Below the pieces are notes generated by a model. That model was not told the origin of the DNA and searched no databases. It saw only the letters and a program-made list of their open reading frames with translations. The position numbers and the translations under genes are program-made. Below, piece after piece: positions 16,071-23,098 of a stretch of 23,098 nt of DNA. Every line of letters begins with the position of its first letter. Within the stretch, counting starts at the first letter, position 1. Location of the stretch: positions 1 to 23,098 of the forward strand of contig JBGZEX010000035.1 in assembly GCA_041846495.1 (NCBI GenBank), written 5' to 3'. The stretch comes from JBGZEX01 sp041846495 (GTDB lineage: Bacteria; Bacteroidota; Bacteroidia; Bacteroidales; Marinifilaceae).

Positions 16071-18479
16071 ATGATAGTAAAAAAGATAACATTGTTGGTA
16101 TTTCTCTTCTCCCTTATCTTCGGTGCTTGTACCGATAAGGTGGAATCTCCCGATGGTAAAAAAGAAGGGAAAACCGCTTTGAAATTACATATGGGAGGTG
16201 CTCCTTCGGCAATAATCAGCAATACGCAGGTTTATTTGTTCGACGGACCGGGAGCTTCTCAGGGACAGTTTAAATACAAGATACCCGCTCTGACGCACGG
16301 CACGGACTATGTGTCCATGTCGGTGGAAGCCGGAACTTGGGATTTTCAACTGGTGAGCGCTGCCACCGATATTACCGGAGGCCTGATTCCTCCCGTGCGC
16401 GGCCATCAGCGTTCGAATTTGAAAATGTGGAAAACTCCGGAACCAGGAGCGAATCTTACTTCCATGCCCGAATTGCGCATAGCCTATCTTGCCGGTCAGC
16501 AAGTCGTTGCCAACCAGATGAACCAGGCTACCGAAACAGCCGTTTTGGGACGTAATGTAGCCATGGTGGAAGTAGTGCTCAAAGAAGCCGGAGGTTTGGA
16601 TATCAGCCGGCCTCAAATACTGAAGTTGAGTAAGGTGCCGAATACCTTGAATTGGGCGGGAGGCCTTTACCCCAATAAGGATAATCCGGATGTGAGTGCG
16701 AAATCCATAGTCGCCAATTTTATCGTGCATAACGGCGCCGGAGGAATCCAGCACAGCGATCCGCTGAAGTTTATCATTCCGGCTCACAGGGGAAACGACT
16801 ATCTTTCGTCCAATCCTTCGGATACGACGACTCATCATCTGGAACTCAGCGTGGATTTCATTTTGGCGGGAGGTACTCATTTTACGAAAACGGTGAAAGT
16901 GCACCGGGTGCCCCGGATAAACGGTATCCTGAAAGTAAATGTTATTTTCGGCGGAAAATTGGATATAACGGCGGATGTATTGCCGTGGAAAGATGTGAAT
17001 GTGAATGCGAATCTTTCGCAGATACAGTTGTACACGAATAAACCGGCCGTAGAATTGGCTTCGGAAGATTTTCTCTATATAAATACCAATGCTCCGGATT
17101 TTACGGTGACTTCGGGAGCGGCTTGGATTACCGCTACTAAAGTGGATAATAAGAAAGTGAAAATCGTTGCCCGTACGACGGATTATACGACTCCTCGCGA
17201 ATCGTATATAACGCTGAAAGCGGGTAATGTGGAGAAAAGGATCCCCGTGAGACAACGGCCGGATAAAGGAACGCTTAAGGTGGATAAGAAAAAATTGCTG
17301 TTTGCTCCCGTCAGCGGTTATACCCAACAAACGGTGAATATTACCTCCTTAGGCGGCGGCTGGGAATTCGTAAATACGAGCCCCAAGGCGAGTCCCAATA
17401 AAAACAACGGAGGTGCAGGTTCTACTCCGGTGGTGTTTACACGGACTTCGACCTCGACGGAGAGTCAATTCGATCAGTATTACGGAGACGATCGTATCAA
17501 GGTAAGGAATAAAGTTTCTTTGGAGGAATTGGAAATCGATCTTTCGAACTGCTTTATTTATGTGGAAGAGGAGGTAATCAATGCTACGGCACCCAGCGGC
17601 ATACAACAATCGGCCGTTACGGTTTCCGACCGGGTTAAGGTATACGGCGGCACGCGCAATTTGGATTTTATTACTTCGGAAACCACTTCCTGGATACACG
17701 ATATGTCGTTTAATCCCGGAACTCAAAAACTTACGTTTACGACGGATAGGGCTTCCGACGACGAACCGCGAGACGGTTGGATGAAATTTAGCCATAAGGA
17801 TATACCTTCTTATGCTTATAATAAGAGAGTTAAAGTGCATCAGGATCTTATCGTTACGATTCCGGAATTCGAATACTTCGTATGTAAATTTACATGGGAT
17901 CGAGCAGACGTGGATATTGCAGCAAGATTCTATGGTAACGGCAAGTCGTATGACAATAAACCTGTTGGTTGGAGTTTTAGGACAACTGTTGATTATAATG
18001 GAACACTTCTGCAATGGGGAGGCGATGCGACACAGGGACAGGGAGAAACGGCCTTTTTCAATGCTCCCATATTGAATGCCGATGCCGGTTCGCCGCGGAA
18101 GATCAAAATGGAGATTTATGCTACGTGGTATACGTCTGGTGTAGCTCCGGCTCCTATGGGCTTTAACGTTACCTGTTATAAAGGCGGAACAATGGTTAAA
18201 GGAACGAATCAAACGGGTAACTTTAACAGCTATAATTACTACAACCAGGGTGGAATCTCCGTATTTAATACGGATTACAGAGTGAGAATTACAACGACAA
18301 AGGGAAATAGTAGTTATGCTAACGGAGGATATACCAAAGTGGCTACGCTTACATACGACAGATTGAAACACTCTGCGGAAATAAATATCCACGCTCAGCA
18401 GGTTTCTATCGATGAACCCATTGTGATACCTCTTAAGGCGGGAGTAGTGCCGGATGATTCCAAGTACGAGAAAAAATAA
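16071..18479 (+). CDS. Fimbrillin-like lipoprotein with BACON-type repeats, likely minor or tip subunit
   Basis: Predicted surface lipoprotein of 802 aa with lipobox IFGAC (Cys20). Residues about 35-310 look like a fimbrillin domain (TALKLHMGG, SNTQVYLFDG, AGTWDFQLVSA, GRNVAMVEVVL, RINGILKVNVIFGG, ADVLPWKDV). Residues about 315-395 form a BACON-like domain (AAWITATKVDNKKVKIV, RESYITLKAG, RIPVRQ). Weaker copies follow at about 399-502 and 503-591 (TSWIHDMSF, KRVKVHQ). BACON domains are usual in Bacteroidetes surface proteins. Residues about 598-780 are a further beta-rich domain with TWDRADVD (Asp610, 613, 615) and WGGD (649-652), which I cannot assign; an adhesin or carbohydrate-binding head is plausible. 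The stretch 17865-18360 encoding it uses more GCA, ACA, AGA and CCT codons than its surroundings. Position near the end of the operon suits a minor subunit, comparable in place to the tip genes of P. gingivalis loci. Confidence 0.75.
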   Translation: MIVKKITLLVFLFSLIFGACTDKVESPDGKKEGKTALKLHMGGAPSAIISNTQVYLFDGPGASQGQFKYKIPALTHGTDYVSMSVEAGTWDFQLVSAATDITGGLIPPVRGHQRSNLKMWKTPEPGANLTSMPELRIAYLAGQQVVANQMNQATETAVLGRNVAMVEVVLKEAGGLDISRPQILKLSKVPNTLNWAGGLYPNKDNPDVSAKSIVANFIVHNGAGGIQHSDPLKFIIPAHRGNDYLSSNPSDTTTHHLELSVDFILAGGTHFTKTVKVHRVPRINGILKVNVIFGGKLDITADVLPWKDVNVNANLSQIQLYTNKPAVELASEDFLYINTNAPDFTVTSGAAWITATKVDNKKVKIVARTTDYTTPRESYITLKAGNVEKRIPVRQRPDKGTLKVDKKKLLFAPVSGYTQQTVNITSLGGGWEFVNTSPKASPNKNNGGAGSTPVVFTRTSTSTESQFDQYYGDDRIKVRNKVSLEELEIDLSNCFIYVEEEVINATAPSGIQQSAVTVSDRVKVYGGTRNLDFITSETTSWIHDMSFNPGTQKLTFTTDRASDDEPRDGWMKFSHKDIPSYAYNKRVKVHQDLIVTIPEFEYFVCKFTWDRADVDIAARFYGNGKSYDNKPVGWSFRTTVDYNGTLLQWGGDATQGQGETAFFNAPILNADAGSPRKIKMEIYATWYTSGVAPAPMGFNVTCYKGGTMVKGTNQTGNFNSYNYYNQGGISVFNTDYRVRITTTKGNSSYANGGYTKVATLTYDRLKHSAEINIHAQQVSIDEPIVIPLKAGVVPDDSKYEKK

Positions 18480-18509
18480 ATCCGGCTTAATAATGAAAAT
18501 GTATATAGT

Positions 18510-20147
18510 ATGAGATTACAAGGAATAATATCTGTATTGGCTCTTTTCCTCTCTTTTTCGTGTTCTTACGAAAAAGAGGGGCAAAAGCCCGAATTGCAGT
18601 ACGGAGCGGTGGATGTGAAGTTTTCGGTGAGTCTGCCGGAGCCTCAGTCCATCGGAAGCCGGAGTTTTACGGATATGGATATAAAGAATGTGGACGTACT
18701 GGTATTCGATCAGGCTGCGAAGTTTCTGAAACGCATAAAAGTGGAAAAGGATAAACTTACTCCTACGTCTACCGGCGTTTCGTTTACGGTTCGTTTGGAT
18801 GCTACTCCCGACAGACGGACTATCCATTTGGTGGCTAACGGACGTGAGCCGAATGCCGGAACTACCGACAGAGTGAATTTTTCTTCCCTCTCGGTCGGTA
18901 TGACGGAGCAGAATGCCATGTCCGCTCTTAAAACGACTTTACCTTCCGGATGGAATACGTTGTCGATGGAGAATTTTATGATGCCTTTGGTGATGTGGAG
19001 CCGGTTTACGCTTAACAGCGTGAATGCGGTGACCAAGGTTCAGGGAGTCAAGCTCCTGCGGGCGGCCGCTTGTATAAAAGTAAACTTGGGAAGCGGCGTG
19101 CCCGACTTTACGATAAACCGTGTTACACTGCATAAGAGTTTTGCAACCGGTTACGTCACCCCCGCTAATTTTACGGGCGTTGTCGAAGTTCCTTCCGTCG
19201 CCCGTCCCGATGCCTCTGCTTCCCAGATACCTTACGCTCAATGGTGGGTTGCGGGAAGCGCTCCCCTGTATGCCTACGAACGTAATTGTACGACGGCCGA
19301 TTATTTGGGAGTTATAATCGAAGGTACCTATAAAGGACAGAAAGGATATTATAAGGTGGTGGTGTCGAATCCTGCCGGACACCCCCTAAGTATCATACGC
19401 AACCACCGCTATAATATAACGGTGATCGGCGTGAACGGTCCGGGCTACCAGCAGATTGAAACGGCATTGAATTCCGCGCCTTCCAACGACCTTAAGGTAA
19501 ATATATCCGTACAGGATCCCGACTTGCCTATTGTTTTGGGAGACAGTCAATACTGGATGGCGGCATCCAATAACGAACTGGCTTTCTATGCCAAGAGGCC
19601 GAATCAATTGCCCAAACCTGCTTTCGAGTTTGAAAACTTGTGCAAGCTCTATTCGAGCCGTAATATTAATCCCGTTTTATCTTCGAATAAACCGTGGCTG
19701 ACCGGTCTTAGAGCCATTGCTCGAGGGGGAGGTAAATTCGATATATACGGTAAGGTGGTGAATCCTCCCTCCGGTAGTGATGACGAAGCGATTTTGACGG
19801 TTAAATGCGATAATCTGATATTGAATCTGCGGGTTTTTTGGAAACGTCCGAATCCCCAGTCGGTATCCGTATCCGGAACTTCTTATTATGCATATCAGTT
19901 GAATAAGGGAGGAGAAAAGGATTGGAGGGTAGAGTTGGGAGGCCCGTCGGGCGATGCTTATTTTGCCGCCGTACCCTCTCCCGCTTCCGCAGCGGATATG
20001 TCTAAGGAGTTGAGCAGTAAATATGTAAGCAATGCTTATATGCTTATACGCAATACTTCCGATGTAACGGAACATGTTTGGATGAGAGGGGCTTATGCCG
20101 ATAATAAGACTGTAGTCCGAAGGATTATAGCTTATTATACTCCTTGA
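18510..20147 (+). CDS. Fimbrillin-family accessory or tip lipoprotein (DUF4906-like)
   Basis: Predicted surface lipoprotein of 545 aa with lipobox LSFSC (Cys18). The N-terminal 330 residues show the fimbrillin/Mfa-like pattern: VDVKFSVSLPEP, IKNVDVLVFDQAAKFLKRI, TIHLVANGREPNAG, KLLRAAACIKVNLGSG, and IIRNHRYNITVIGVNGPGY followed by DLKVNISVQD. This last arrangement (RN-x-x-Y plus strands, then a linker of the SAPSND type) is typical of DUF4906/FimD-like accessory fimbrillins. Residues about 335-545 form a separate beta-rich part (QYWMAASNNELAFYA, AILTVKCDNLILNLRVFWKR, VWMRGAYADNKTVVRRIIAYY) with no family that I recognise. It is the last gene of the operon, 30 bp after the previous stop and followed by a strong terminator. 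The fimbrillin relationship is well supported; DUF4906 membership is a judgement from pattern. Confidence 0.75.
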   Translation: MRLQGIISVLALFLSFSCSYEKEGQKPELQYGAVDVKFSVSLPEPQSIGSRSFTDMDIKNVDVLVFDQAAKFLKRIKVEKDKLTPTSTGVSFTVRLDATPDRRTIHLVANGREPNAGTTDRVNFSSLSVGMTEQNAMSALKTTLPSGWNTLSMENFMMPLVMWSRFTLNSVNAVTKVQGVKLLRAAACIKVNLGSGVPDFTINRVTLHKSFATGYVTPANFTGVVEVPSVARPDASASQIPYAQWWVAGSAPLYAYERNCTTADYLGVIIEGTYKGQKGYYKVVVSNPAGHPLSIIRNHRYNITVIGVNGPGYQQIETALNSAPSNDLKVNISVQDPDLPIVLGDSQYWMAASNNELAFYAKRPNQLPKPAFEFENLCKLYSSRNINPVLSSNKPWLTGLRAIARGGGKFDIYGKVVNPPSGSDDEAILTVKCDNLILNLRVFWKRPNPQSVSVSGTSYYAYQLNKGGEKDWRVELGGPSGDAYFAAVPSPASAADMSKELSSKYVSNAYMLIRNTSDVTEHVWMRGAYADNKTVVRRIIAYYTP

Positions 20148-20168
20148 TTTATCAAAACACCGGTATTG

Positions 20169-20204
20169 AAGCGGTCGATTCTTACGGGAACGGCCGCTTT
20201 TTTT
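20169..20204 (+). terminator. Intrinsic terminator of the fimbrial operon
   Basis: AAGCGGTCG at 20169-20177 pairs with CGGCCGCTT at 20191-20199 (nine pairs, one G-U) around a 13-nt loop. It is followed directly by a T-run to 20204. The terminator sits in the 59-bp gap between the convergent fimbrial operon and NlpC/P60 gene. In the opposite direction there is no U-run, so it acts mainly on the + strand transcript. Confidence 0.9.
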
Positions 20205-20206
20205 AC

Positions 20207-20788
20207 TTATATGATCCGGCGTGCTCCGGCAAAACGTTTGGAATAATAAGGTTGCCAGCTGTAACTTTCGGAAACCCCTCTCTTCCTTGCAGCATGTATG
20301 AATGCGAAGCCTTTTCCCTTTAATGTGCGGGTGACGATGCCTACGTGTCCTATTCTTTTCGAATTGTGTTTCCTCGGCCTGAAAAATACGAGGTCGCCCG
20401 GTTTTATGTCCGAAACGGATATTTCATCGCCTATCGTATATTGAATTTGTGCCGTGCGAGGAAGAATTAAATCGTATTTCTTGAAAATATGGCGGGTGAA
20501 TGCGGAACAATCGAAGGCACGTGGGCCATTGGCCCCGAAACGGTAAGGGGTGCCTTTGAAAGAGTAGGCATAATTTAAAAGCTCTGCGATTTCCGCTTCG
20601 TATTTGTTTGTTTCGCTGAGAAAATCGTATATATCCGGATTCCCCGGAGGATGTAGCAGGGAAGAGTCTAATGCGGCTTTGGGAATCTCGACCTCTATTT
20701 GGGCCTCGATTTTTCCTCCGCTCCACGATAACATCAGGATGGCTATCGTCAATATTCTGATATTCCCGGTATTTGTCGATACGGTCAT
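20207..20788 (-). CDS. Exported NlpC/P60 family peptidoglycan hydrolase
   Basis: Predicted periplasmic cysteine peptidase cutting peptide bonds in the peptidoglycan stem, 193 aa. An N-terminal signal peptide (hydrophobic ILTIAILMLSW, cleavage near IEA-Q about residue 30) leads into a short linker and a single NlpC/P60 domain covering residues about 65-193. The catalytic residues are all present: Cys94 in AFDCSAF, His148 in IGHVGIV, and His165 in FIHAARKRGV. The GTPYRFGANGPRAFDCSAF block and KPGDLVFFRPR are family hallmarks. No SH3 or LysM targeting domain is attached. The gene is convergent with the fimbrial operon. It is preceded by a good -7 promoter element (20814-20821), so it probably has its own transcript. 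A link to the fimbriae is not indicated beyond proximity. Confidence 0.93.
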   Translation of the reverse strand: MTVSTNTGNIRILTIAILMLSWSGGKIEAQIEVEIPKAALDSSLLHPPGNPDIYDFLSETNKYEAEIAELLNYAYSFKGTPYRFGANGPRAFDCSAFTRHIFKKYDLILPRTAQIQYTIGDEISVSDIKPGDLVFFRPRKHNSKRIGHVGIVTRTLKGKGFAFIHAARKRGVSESYSWQPYYSKRFAGARRII

Positions 20789-20813
20789 TATTTTCGCATT
20801 GATTTTGAATTTC

Positions 20814-20821
20814 CAAATATA
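20814..20821 (-). promoter_or_regulatory. Candidate promoter -7 element for the NlpC/P60 gene
   Basis: On the - strand the sequence reads TATATTTG, an exact match to the Bacteroidetes housekeeping -7 consensus TAnnTTTG. It ends 25 nt before the ATG at 20788. The -33 TTTG is not matched at the usual spacing, so this is a half-supported promoter. Confidence 0.45.
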
Positions 20822-20831
20822 GCGAAAATAT

Positions 20832-20853
20832 AATACCGGCAGGAAGCGGTATT
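20832..20853 (-). repeat. Short hairpin between msrAB and NlpC/P60 genes
   Basis: AATACCG and CGGTATT arms (7 bp) flank an 8-nt loop. On the - strand the stem is followed by ATATTTT, so it may be a weak terminator for msrAB, although it lies about 130 nt after that stop codon and directly abuts the NlpC/P60 promoter candidate. It could equally be an operator. Confidence 0.35.
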
Positions 20854-20981
20854 TTTAAATGATATTAAAACCCGTATTCCCGAATTATAAAAACTATTGA
20901 TACTTCATAATTTCGGGTTCGGATTTCTCCCGACTCTTTGGGATAAGCTGCATAAATTTTAAATTTGTTGTTTGATTTTTA

Positions 20982-22031
20982 TTATTTATTCAATAAGGAA
21001 ATATAATTTTCGTATCCTTCTTCTTGCATTTTTTCTTTGGGAATAAAGCGCAGGGCGGCACTGTTGATACAGTATCTCAGGCCTCCTCTTTCGGCGGGAC
21101 CGTCGTTGAATACATGTCCCAAGTGGGCGTCTCCGGTTTTGCTGCGTATTTCCGTACGAATCATACCATGCGATTTATCTGTTTTTTCGATTACGAGAGA
21201 CTTGTCTATGGGCTTGGAAAAACTCGGCCATCCGCAACCCGAATCGAATTTGTCGGTGGAGATAAAGAGCGGTTCCCCCGTGGTGATATCCACATAAATC
21301 CCTTCTCTGAACTCGTTCCAGTATTCGTTTTCGAACGGAGTTTCGGTAGCATTGTTCCGGGTCACTGCATATTGCGTCGAGGAGAGTTTTCTCTTCAGTA
21401 CGGCGTCGTCCGGCCGGAAGTATTTCTTTACGGGATACTGAGAATCGGCCTCTCTGGCCATCCGAAACAATTTTTTAGGGATATGACAATATCCGTCGGG
21501 ATGTTTGTCCAAATAGTTCTGGTGGTAGTCTTCGGCCGTATAATAATTTTCCAAGGCCTTATATTCCACTGCTATGGGCCGGGAATATGCGGATGCGAGC
21601 CGGGCTATGGAGGCTTTTATTCCGGCTTCGTCGGCTTTGTCGGAATAATAGATGCCGGTCCTGTACTGCGGTCCCACGTCGTTTCCTTGCCGGTTGACGC
21701 TAGTCGGGTCGATGGTTTTGAAAAATAATTCCAAAAGTTTTTCCAGACTGATTTGCTCGGGATCGTATTCCACTTTTACGGTTTCGGCAAATCCGCTTTT
21801 GCCCGTCGATACCGTTTTATAGTCGGGACGTTTGCCTCTGCCGTTAGCATAACCGACTTCGGTTTTTACGACACCCCGTATCTGTTTCAGAAAATGCTCC
21901 GTTCCCCAGAAACATCCTCCGGCCAAATAGATCTCTTTTCTCATTTTTCCTTTTGTTTGCATAGCCGGGCTTTTTGCCGTTACAAGGGATATCGTGCCCA
22001 GCAAAAAAATTAAAATACTTGCTTTTTTCAT
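20982..22031 (-). CDS. msrAB: Exported MsrA-MsrB fusion, peptide methionine sulfoxide reductase
   Basis: Bifunctional enzyme of 349 aa reducing both the S and R forms of methionine sulfoxide in proteins. The N-terminal MKKASILIFLLGTISLVTA is a signal peptide, so the enzyme should work in the periplasm on oxidised envelope proteins. The MsrA domain covers about residues 32-200, with catalytic Cys40 in GGCFWGTEH and probable resolving Cys182 in GYCHIPKK. The MsrB domain covers about 215-335, with catalytic Cys321 in RYCINSAALRF and the SGCGWPSF motif (Cys266). The two CxxC zinc sites of many MsrB proteins are absent (TTGEPLF and SKTGDAHLGHVF instead), so this is a zinc-free MsrB. How periplasmic electrons are delivered is not shown: no thioredoxin domain is fused and no such gene is adjacent. 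The nearest upstream gene on this strand is the sigma factor, 282 bp away. Confidence 0.96.
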   Translation of the reverse strand: MKKASILIFLLGTISLVTAKSPAMQTKGKMRKEIYLAGGCFWGTEHFLKQIRGVVKTEVGYANGRGKRPDYKTVSTGKSGFAETVKVEYDPEQISLEKLLELFFKTIDPTSVNRQGNDVGPQYRTGIYYSDKADEAGIKASIARLASAYSRPIAVEYKALENYYTAEDYHQNYLDKHPDGYCHIPKKLFRMAREADSQYPVKKYFRPDDAVLKRKLSSTQYAVTRNNATETPFENEYWNEFREGIYVDITTGEPLFISTDKFDSGCGWPSFSKPIDKSLVIEKTDKSHGMIRTEIRSKTGDAHLGHVFNDGPAERGGLRYCINSAALRFIPKEKMQEEGYENYISLLNK

Positions 22032-22313
22032 ATTTTCCGGTTTTTATCGTTTACTTTCCGGATGTCCGAATAACATCATTCCGAATCCGAGATATGTTTT
22101 GAGTATGAAACAATCGGTTACGGGTACGCTGTCTTTTATCTCCCACATGCCGGGAGGGAAAAACATAAAGCTGATATTTGTTTATTTCTTCGTTTTCCTG
22201 TTTCATACATATTGTCGGCCCCCGGTTTTCCGGTTCCGCATCGGCGACTTGAACCCGTTTCCGCAATTTATTTCGGTAAATATACATATAAAAAATAACA
22301 ATGAATTCTCCGT
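22032..22313. other. Non-coding gap between sigma factor and msrAB
   Basis: These 282 bp hold open frames on both strands, but none has a convincing start, composition or recognisable similarity. I found neither a good terminator for the sigma gene nor an exact TAnnTTTG element for msrAB. An anti-sigma (FecR-type) gene, often found after ECF sigma genes in this phylum, is absent here. Confidence 0.5.
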
Positions 22314-22898
22314 CTAACATTTTCCGCTTATATGCAGGATAAGCGGAAGTCCTCCGGAGCAGGAGAGAAGGATTTTACCGGGGAGTTTTCTCCGTAACGA
22401 CAAAATGGCTTTATACACTAATTTTCTGGAGTTTTCGTAATTGATGTCCATAAGTTCCGCTATTTGTTCGTAATTATATTCCTGGATATATCTCAGATAG
22501 ATGATTTCCTGTTGGCGGGGCGATAGGAGAGCCAATATTTCCCGGATCGTATTTTGTATTTTTTCTTCGTCTTCTTTCTGTATAAGTCGATTTTCCGTAT
22601 CGTTTTTATGCCCGGAATTCAGAAATTCCCGGGCGGCAAGGCTGTTGAAATCCATTTTGTCCTTTTTATTCCGGGAGATATCGATTAATCTGTTTTTTAG
22701 AGATTTGAAAAGATAAAACTTGAGATTCGAAATCTCGTTCAGCTTCTTCTGGCGATAGCATAGATTGCAAAATACGTCGTGTATGGCATCCATGATGTCG
22801 TATTCGTTAAATCCCAAATACATGGCATAGGTATACATATCATCCACATAATAGTTGTATATGACGGTTATATCCGCATTTTTACCGGGCAGACTCAT
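22314..22898 (-). CDS. ECF-type RNA polymerase sigma factor
   Basis: Predicted sigma-70 family factor of the extracytoplasmic-function class, 194 aa, directing RNA polymerase to a specific promoter set. Region 2 spans about residues 12-78 (YNYYVDDMYTYAMYLGFNE, then DAIHDVFCNLC and the LKFYLFKSLKNRLIDISR promoter-melting segment). After an acidic, charged linker, region 4 spans about 115-170 (LLSPRQQEIIYLRY, YNYEQIAELMDINYENSRKLVYKAI). No other domain is present, and the short C-terminal tail has no clear role. In Bacteroidetes many such factors pair with a FecR-like anti-sigma and a SusCD transporter; neither is next to this gene. Its targets cannot be told from the window. The fimbrial operon is one candidate only by nearness. 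The gene begins 34 bp after the stop of the upstream gene, so the two may share a transcript. Confidence 0.93.
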   Translation of the reverse strand: MSLPGKNADITVIYNYYVDDMYTYAMYLGFNEYDIMDAIHDVFCNLCYRQKKLNEISNLKFYLFKSLKNRLIDISRNKKDKMDFNSLAAREFLNSGHKNDTENRLIQKEDEEKIQNTIREILALLSPRQQEIIYLRYIQEYNYEQIAELMDINYENSRKLVYKAILSLRRKLPGKILLSCSGGLPLILHISGKC

Positions 22899-22932
22899 AA
22901 TATCGGTTAAAGTATGGGATAAATATAAAATT

Positions 22933-23098
22933 TCATTCCTTTCCTTTAAGTATTTCCATGATTTTTTCGTTTCTTATGATGAGCATTCCGTGGCGATCGG
23001 CCGTAATTCCCTCTCTTAGTTTATAGGGATATACGGGTGTATTTCCCTTCATTTCGGTGGGCAGGTAGAGGAATTGCATATTCGAAGTACGCTTTCCG
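22933..23098 (-). CDS. C-terminal fragment, probable MutS-family ATPase
   Basis: The last 54 codons of a gene entering from the right edge of the window are visible, ending in TGA at 22933-22935. The residues include MQFLYLPTEMKGN, YPYKLREGITADRHGM and LIIRNEKIMEILKGKE. From memory, this YKL-x-EG-(I/F)-x-x-DRHGM-x-(I/L)I-x-NE pattern resembles the C-terminal end of the ATPase domain in Bacteroidetes MutS-related proteins, which differ from canonical MutS. No nucleotide-binding motif falls within the window, so the assignment is tentative. The stop lies 34 bp before the sigma factor start. Confidence 0.5.
   Translation of the reverse strand, partial: GKRTSNMQFLYLPTEMKGNTPVYPYKLREGITADRHGMLIIRNEKIMEILKGKE

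Noticed and set aside
16185..18392. Two long - strand open frames (381 and 347 codons)
   Set aside because: Both are antisense to the fimbrillin-BACON gene and rich in His, Arg, Ile and Ser in the manner of shadow frames, with no domain pattern.
20953..20970. Exact TAnnTTTG element on the + strand (TAAATTTG)
   Set aside because: No + strand gene follows; the genes here run on the - strand, so it is most likely a chance match in AT-rich DNA.
22051..22320. Possible small - strand gene (89 codons) after the sigma factor
   Set aside because: It overlaps the sigma gene end, is charged and low in hydrophobic structure, and does not look like an anti-sigma factor or any known protein.

Overview
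The window comes from a member of the Bacteroidota, most likely the order Bacteroidales. The RpoB and RpoC sequences are of the Bacteroidetes type. rpoC is followed by the DUF3467 gene usual in that phylum. Several families present (Mfa1/FimA fimbrillins, Mfa2/FimB anchors, DUF3575, BACON domains) are largely confined to it. I cannot name a genus. No tRNA, rRNA, CRISPR array, transposase or integrase was recognised.

Layout: (1) 1-8100, + strand: rpoB (5' end outside the window), rpoC, and a rho-independent terminator. (2) 8140-8457: small DUF3467 gene, then about 360 bp of AT-rich non-coding DNA. (3) 8819-20204, + strand: a seven-gene type V (FimA/Mfa1-like) fimbrial operon ending in a clear terminator. 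In order it encodes a major fimbrillin lipoprotein, a FimB/Mfa2-type anchor lipoprotein, a DUF3575 outer-membrane beta-barrel, a TPR-PD40-OmpA protein, an 820-aa exported beta-propeller/Calx-beta-like protein, an 802-aa fimbrillin-BACON lipoprotein, and a 545-aa fimbrillin-like accessory or tip lipoprotein. (4) 20207-23098, - strand: an exported NlpC/P60 hydrolase, an exported MsrA-MsrB fusion, an ECF-type sigma factor, and the C-terminal end of a gene that resembles Bacteroidetes MutS-family ATPases.

Proposed working of the fimbrial operon (inference): the first gene makes the polymerising stalk subunit and the second anchors or caps it. DUF3575 and the OmpA-like protein would tie the assembly to the outer membrane and peptidoglycan. 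The two large lipoproteins near the end would be minor or tip subunits. The 820-aa protein is the least explained member. Two strong intercistronic hairpins (a perfect 36-bp palindrome right after the major pilin gene, and a 10-bp stem before the fimbrillin-BACON gene) could set subunit ratios by partial termination or by protecting transcript ends. By eye the major pilin gene, and a roughly 500-bp island near the 3' end of the fimbrillin-BACON gene, use codons unlike the rest of the window. That would fit allelic exchange of surface-exposed segments.
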